In this document: piece by piece, positions 6,314-7,139 of the stretch | How positions within the stretch are numbered: the first letter of the stretch is position 1 | Layout: every line of letters starts with the position of its first letter | Source of the DNA: CAZPAN01 sp964581165 | GTDB lineage: Bacteria > Actinomycetota > Coriobacteriia > Coriobacteriales > CADBOM01 | Length of the DNA: 7,139 nt | Assembly (NCBI GenBank): GCA_964581165.1 | Contig: CAZOMM010000073.1 | Location: 1 to 7,139, forward strand | Reading direction: 5' to 3' | The notes under the pieces: model-generated | Seen by the model: only the letters and a program-made list of their open reading frames with translations | The model's database searches: none | What the model was told of the DNA's origin: nothing | Program-made: the position numbers and the translations under genes

Positions 6314-6321
6314 GACGAAAG

Positions 6322-6597
6322 ATGATAACGATGGAGCCTCTGATACACCCGAACGTCCTCAAGCACTTGAGTAGAGCCGAGGTTCTAGAGGCATGGGCAT
6401 CTGTCACAAAAAGCATCCAGAAAGCCAGCAACGACGAGCCACCCCGATGGCTCATGGTGGGCTGGCTCGCAAGTGGTGCAAGTGCAGAGCTGATTGCCGT
6501 GGAAACTACGGACGGATGGCTTGCAATACACGCCAACTCACCCGTCCAGAAAAAGTTCGTCAAAGAGATCGAGGAGACCGAGAGGAGAGCGCGATGA
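6322..6597 (+). CDS. BrnT-like putative toxin of a type II toxin-antitoxin module
   Basis: Small basic/acidic mixed protein of 91 residues (88 if translation starts at the ATG at 6331, which has GAAAG 9 bases upstream; no strong ribosome binding site is seen for either). It has the layout of the BrnT/DUF4258-like toxins common in Actinomycetota: an early HPN.LKHLSRAEVLEAW segment (residues 9-25), a predicted strand region PPRWLMVGW, then AELIAVETTDGWLAIHANSP (55-74) and a charged helical tail. Related toxins are ribonucleases; whether this one cleaves RNA is inferred from family resemblance only. It overlaps the downstream ribbon-helix-helix gene by four bases (ATGA), which indicates translational coupling and supports a toxin-antitoxin pair. 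Toxin-first order matches brnT-brnA. Codon choice is more GC-rich than in the cluster to the left, consistent with separate acquisition. Confidence 0.68.
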   Translation: MITMEPLIHPNVLKHLSRAEVLEAWASVTKSIQKASNDEPPRWLMVGWLASGASAELIAVETTDGWLAIHANSPVQKKFVKEIEETERRAR

Positions 6598-6878
6598 GCA
6601 GCGGATACGTGGCTTCAAACGGTCAGCAGCTGACCGAAGAAATGATAGAACGCTGGTGTAAGTCCTACGAGCAGGGTGAGTTCCCGGAGGGTGAGCGCAC
6701 AGTTGGACGCGTCGTGTACGGCAGGCCGCCGCTTTCCACCGAGGGAACCGCCGTTATATCCATCAAGGTTCCGATCGGCATGAAACGTGCCATAGAGAAG
6801 GAGGCGGAAAAAGAAGGTGTCAGCACAAGCGCTTATGCGCGTTCGGCTCTAGCCGAAAAACTCCTCGCCACGAAGTGA
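6594..6878 (+). CDS. Ribbon-helix-helix (CopG/BrnA-like) antitoxin
   Basis: A 94-residue protein starting at the ATG inside the ATGA overlap with the toxin, with GAGGAG six bases upstream (6582-6587). A longer open frame starting at 6393 overlaps the toxin completely and is rejected. The N-terminal half (residues 1-50: SGYVASNGQQLTEEMIERW, then EGERTVGRVVYGRPPL) matches the lead-in of actinobacterial antitoxins and probably wraps the toxin. The C-terminal 40 residues fit a ribbon-helix-helix DNA-binding domain: strand AVISIKVP (53-60), helix GMKRAIEKEAEKEG (62-75), turn VS, helix TSAYARSALAEKLL (78-91). It should neutralise the upstream protein and autorepress the operon. Confidence 0.8.
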   Translation: MSSGYVASNGQQLTEEMIERWCKSYEQGEFPEGERTVGRVVYGRPPLSTEGTAVISIKVPIGMKRAIEKEAEKEGVSTSAYARSALAEKLLATK

Positions 6879-7010
6879 CAACATAATCCGTTTGTTTCGT
6901 GCGAGAAACACTAATCGCAATACTGCAACCTTGTCGTTTTGAACAATTACAACAGGTCGCACTTTGCTTGCATAGTACTCGTCCCTAAGCGTCCAAATCT
7001 CACCTCTCAT
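6849..7010 (-). pseudogene. Truncated MazF/PemK-family toxin
   Basis: Read from the ATG at 7008-7010, the minus strand gives MRGEIWTLRDEYYASKVRPVVIVQND, the typical N-terminus of MazF-type endoribonucleases (RGEIW, then the KxRPVVIVQ strand). After about 27 residues the match is lost, and the frame stops at 53 residues instead of the usual 105-120. Its last 30 bases run antisense through the end of the antitoxin gene at 6878. The start follows the upstream partial gene by two bases (TGA GC ATG), as in an antitoxin-toxin operon. I interpret it as a toxin gene cut off by a rearrangement at about 6880-6930 and no longer functional. Confidence 0.6.
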
Positions 7011-7012
7011 GC

Positions 7013-7139
7013 TCAGGCAATTGCAAGCATCTCGACCATATCGCTGCGCCAGAACTGTAACCTCTCTTCTGCGAAGGCGCTCTCTTTTATCTTGACTTTA
7101 TCAGAATTAATAGTAAAGACCCTGCCTGCAGCAGTAATA
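7013..7139 (-). CDS. C-terminal part of unidentified protein, probable antitoxin partner of the MazF fragment
   Basis: Minus-strand frame open from the window edge to TGA at 7013-7015, giving 41 residues with a short strand-like start (ITAAGRVFTINSD), a charged helix (KVKIKESAFAEERL) and a C-terminus ending in MVEMLAIA. I do not recognise the family. Its position two bases before a MazF-like start codon suggests the cognate antitoxin. The start lies outside the window. Confidence 0.5.
   Translation of the reverse strand, partial: ITAAGRVFTINSDKVKIKESAFAEERLQFWRSDMVEMLAIA

Larger units (their letters stand above)
5930..6321. other. 392-base region between divergent tetR and toxin-antitoxin operon
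   Basis: No protein-coding gene is supported here. The region contains a candidate tetR promoter, the 3' remnant of a group II intron, a long palindrome with a related adjacent sequence, an AT-rich stretch (about 6201-6242) and a small palindrome just before the toxin gene. The last four are described separately or in findings. This is the boundary between the metabolic cluster and the accessory genes. Confidence 0.6.

Noticed and set aside
6393..6593. Upstream extension of the antitoxin frame to an ATG at 6393
   Set aside because: It would overlap the toxin gene almost entirely in another frame. The ATG at 6594 has a good Shine-Dalgarno site and the ATGA overlap typical of coupled genes.

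Overview
The window carries a catabolic cluster on the minus strand for methylated (probably quaternary) amines, followed by an accessory region with toxin-antitoxin genes and mobile-element debris. Base composition looks moderate, somewhat below 50% GC by eye. Genes on the minus strand start behind strong AAGGAGG-type Shine-Dalgarno sites. The gene families are typical of anaerobic Gram-positive bacteria. I lean towards Coriobacteriia (Actinomycetota), with Clostridia as the alternative. This is inferred from family content, not from a marker gene.

Positions 1-5929, all minus strand, read in transcription order (right to left): a TetR-family regulator (GTG start, 5162-5911); a 546-base spacer with a degenerate 4-base-period repeat and several inverted repeats; a complete BCCT transporter (3002-4615); a 101-base spacer with a perfect 8-base tandem repeat; a pyrrolysine-free member of the MttB trimethylamine methyltransferase superfamily (1452-2900); a 163-base spacer; and a second BCCT transporter (1-1288) cut off by the window edge. 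The likely logic is that the BCCT carriers import a betaine-like compound, the MttB-type enzyme moves one methyl group to a corrinoid protein encoded elsewhere, and the TetR protein senses the substrate. No corrinoid protein or methylcorrinoid:tetrahydrofolate methyltransferase gene is visible here.

Positions 5930-6321 lie between the divergent tetR and toxin-antitoxin genes. They hold a clear 3' remnant of a group II intron (domains V and VI, minus strand, 6067-6143). Six bases away is a 39-base palindrome with perfect 19-base arms (6150-6188), followed by a related 15-base sequence (6186-6200).

Positions 6322-6878 (plus strand) hold a two-gene operon with a 4-base overlap: a BrnT-like putative toxin and a ribbon-helix-helix antitoxin. 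A small palindrome lies just before the first start codon. Converging on it from the right edge (minus strand) are the C-terminus of an unidentified protein, probably an antitoxin, and a truncated MazF/PemK-like toxin whose reading frame runs into the antitoxin gene. The right third therefore looks like a plastic junction next to a conserved metabolic cluster.
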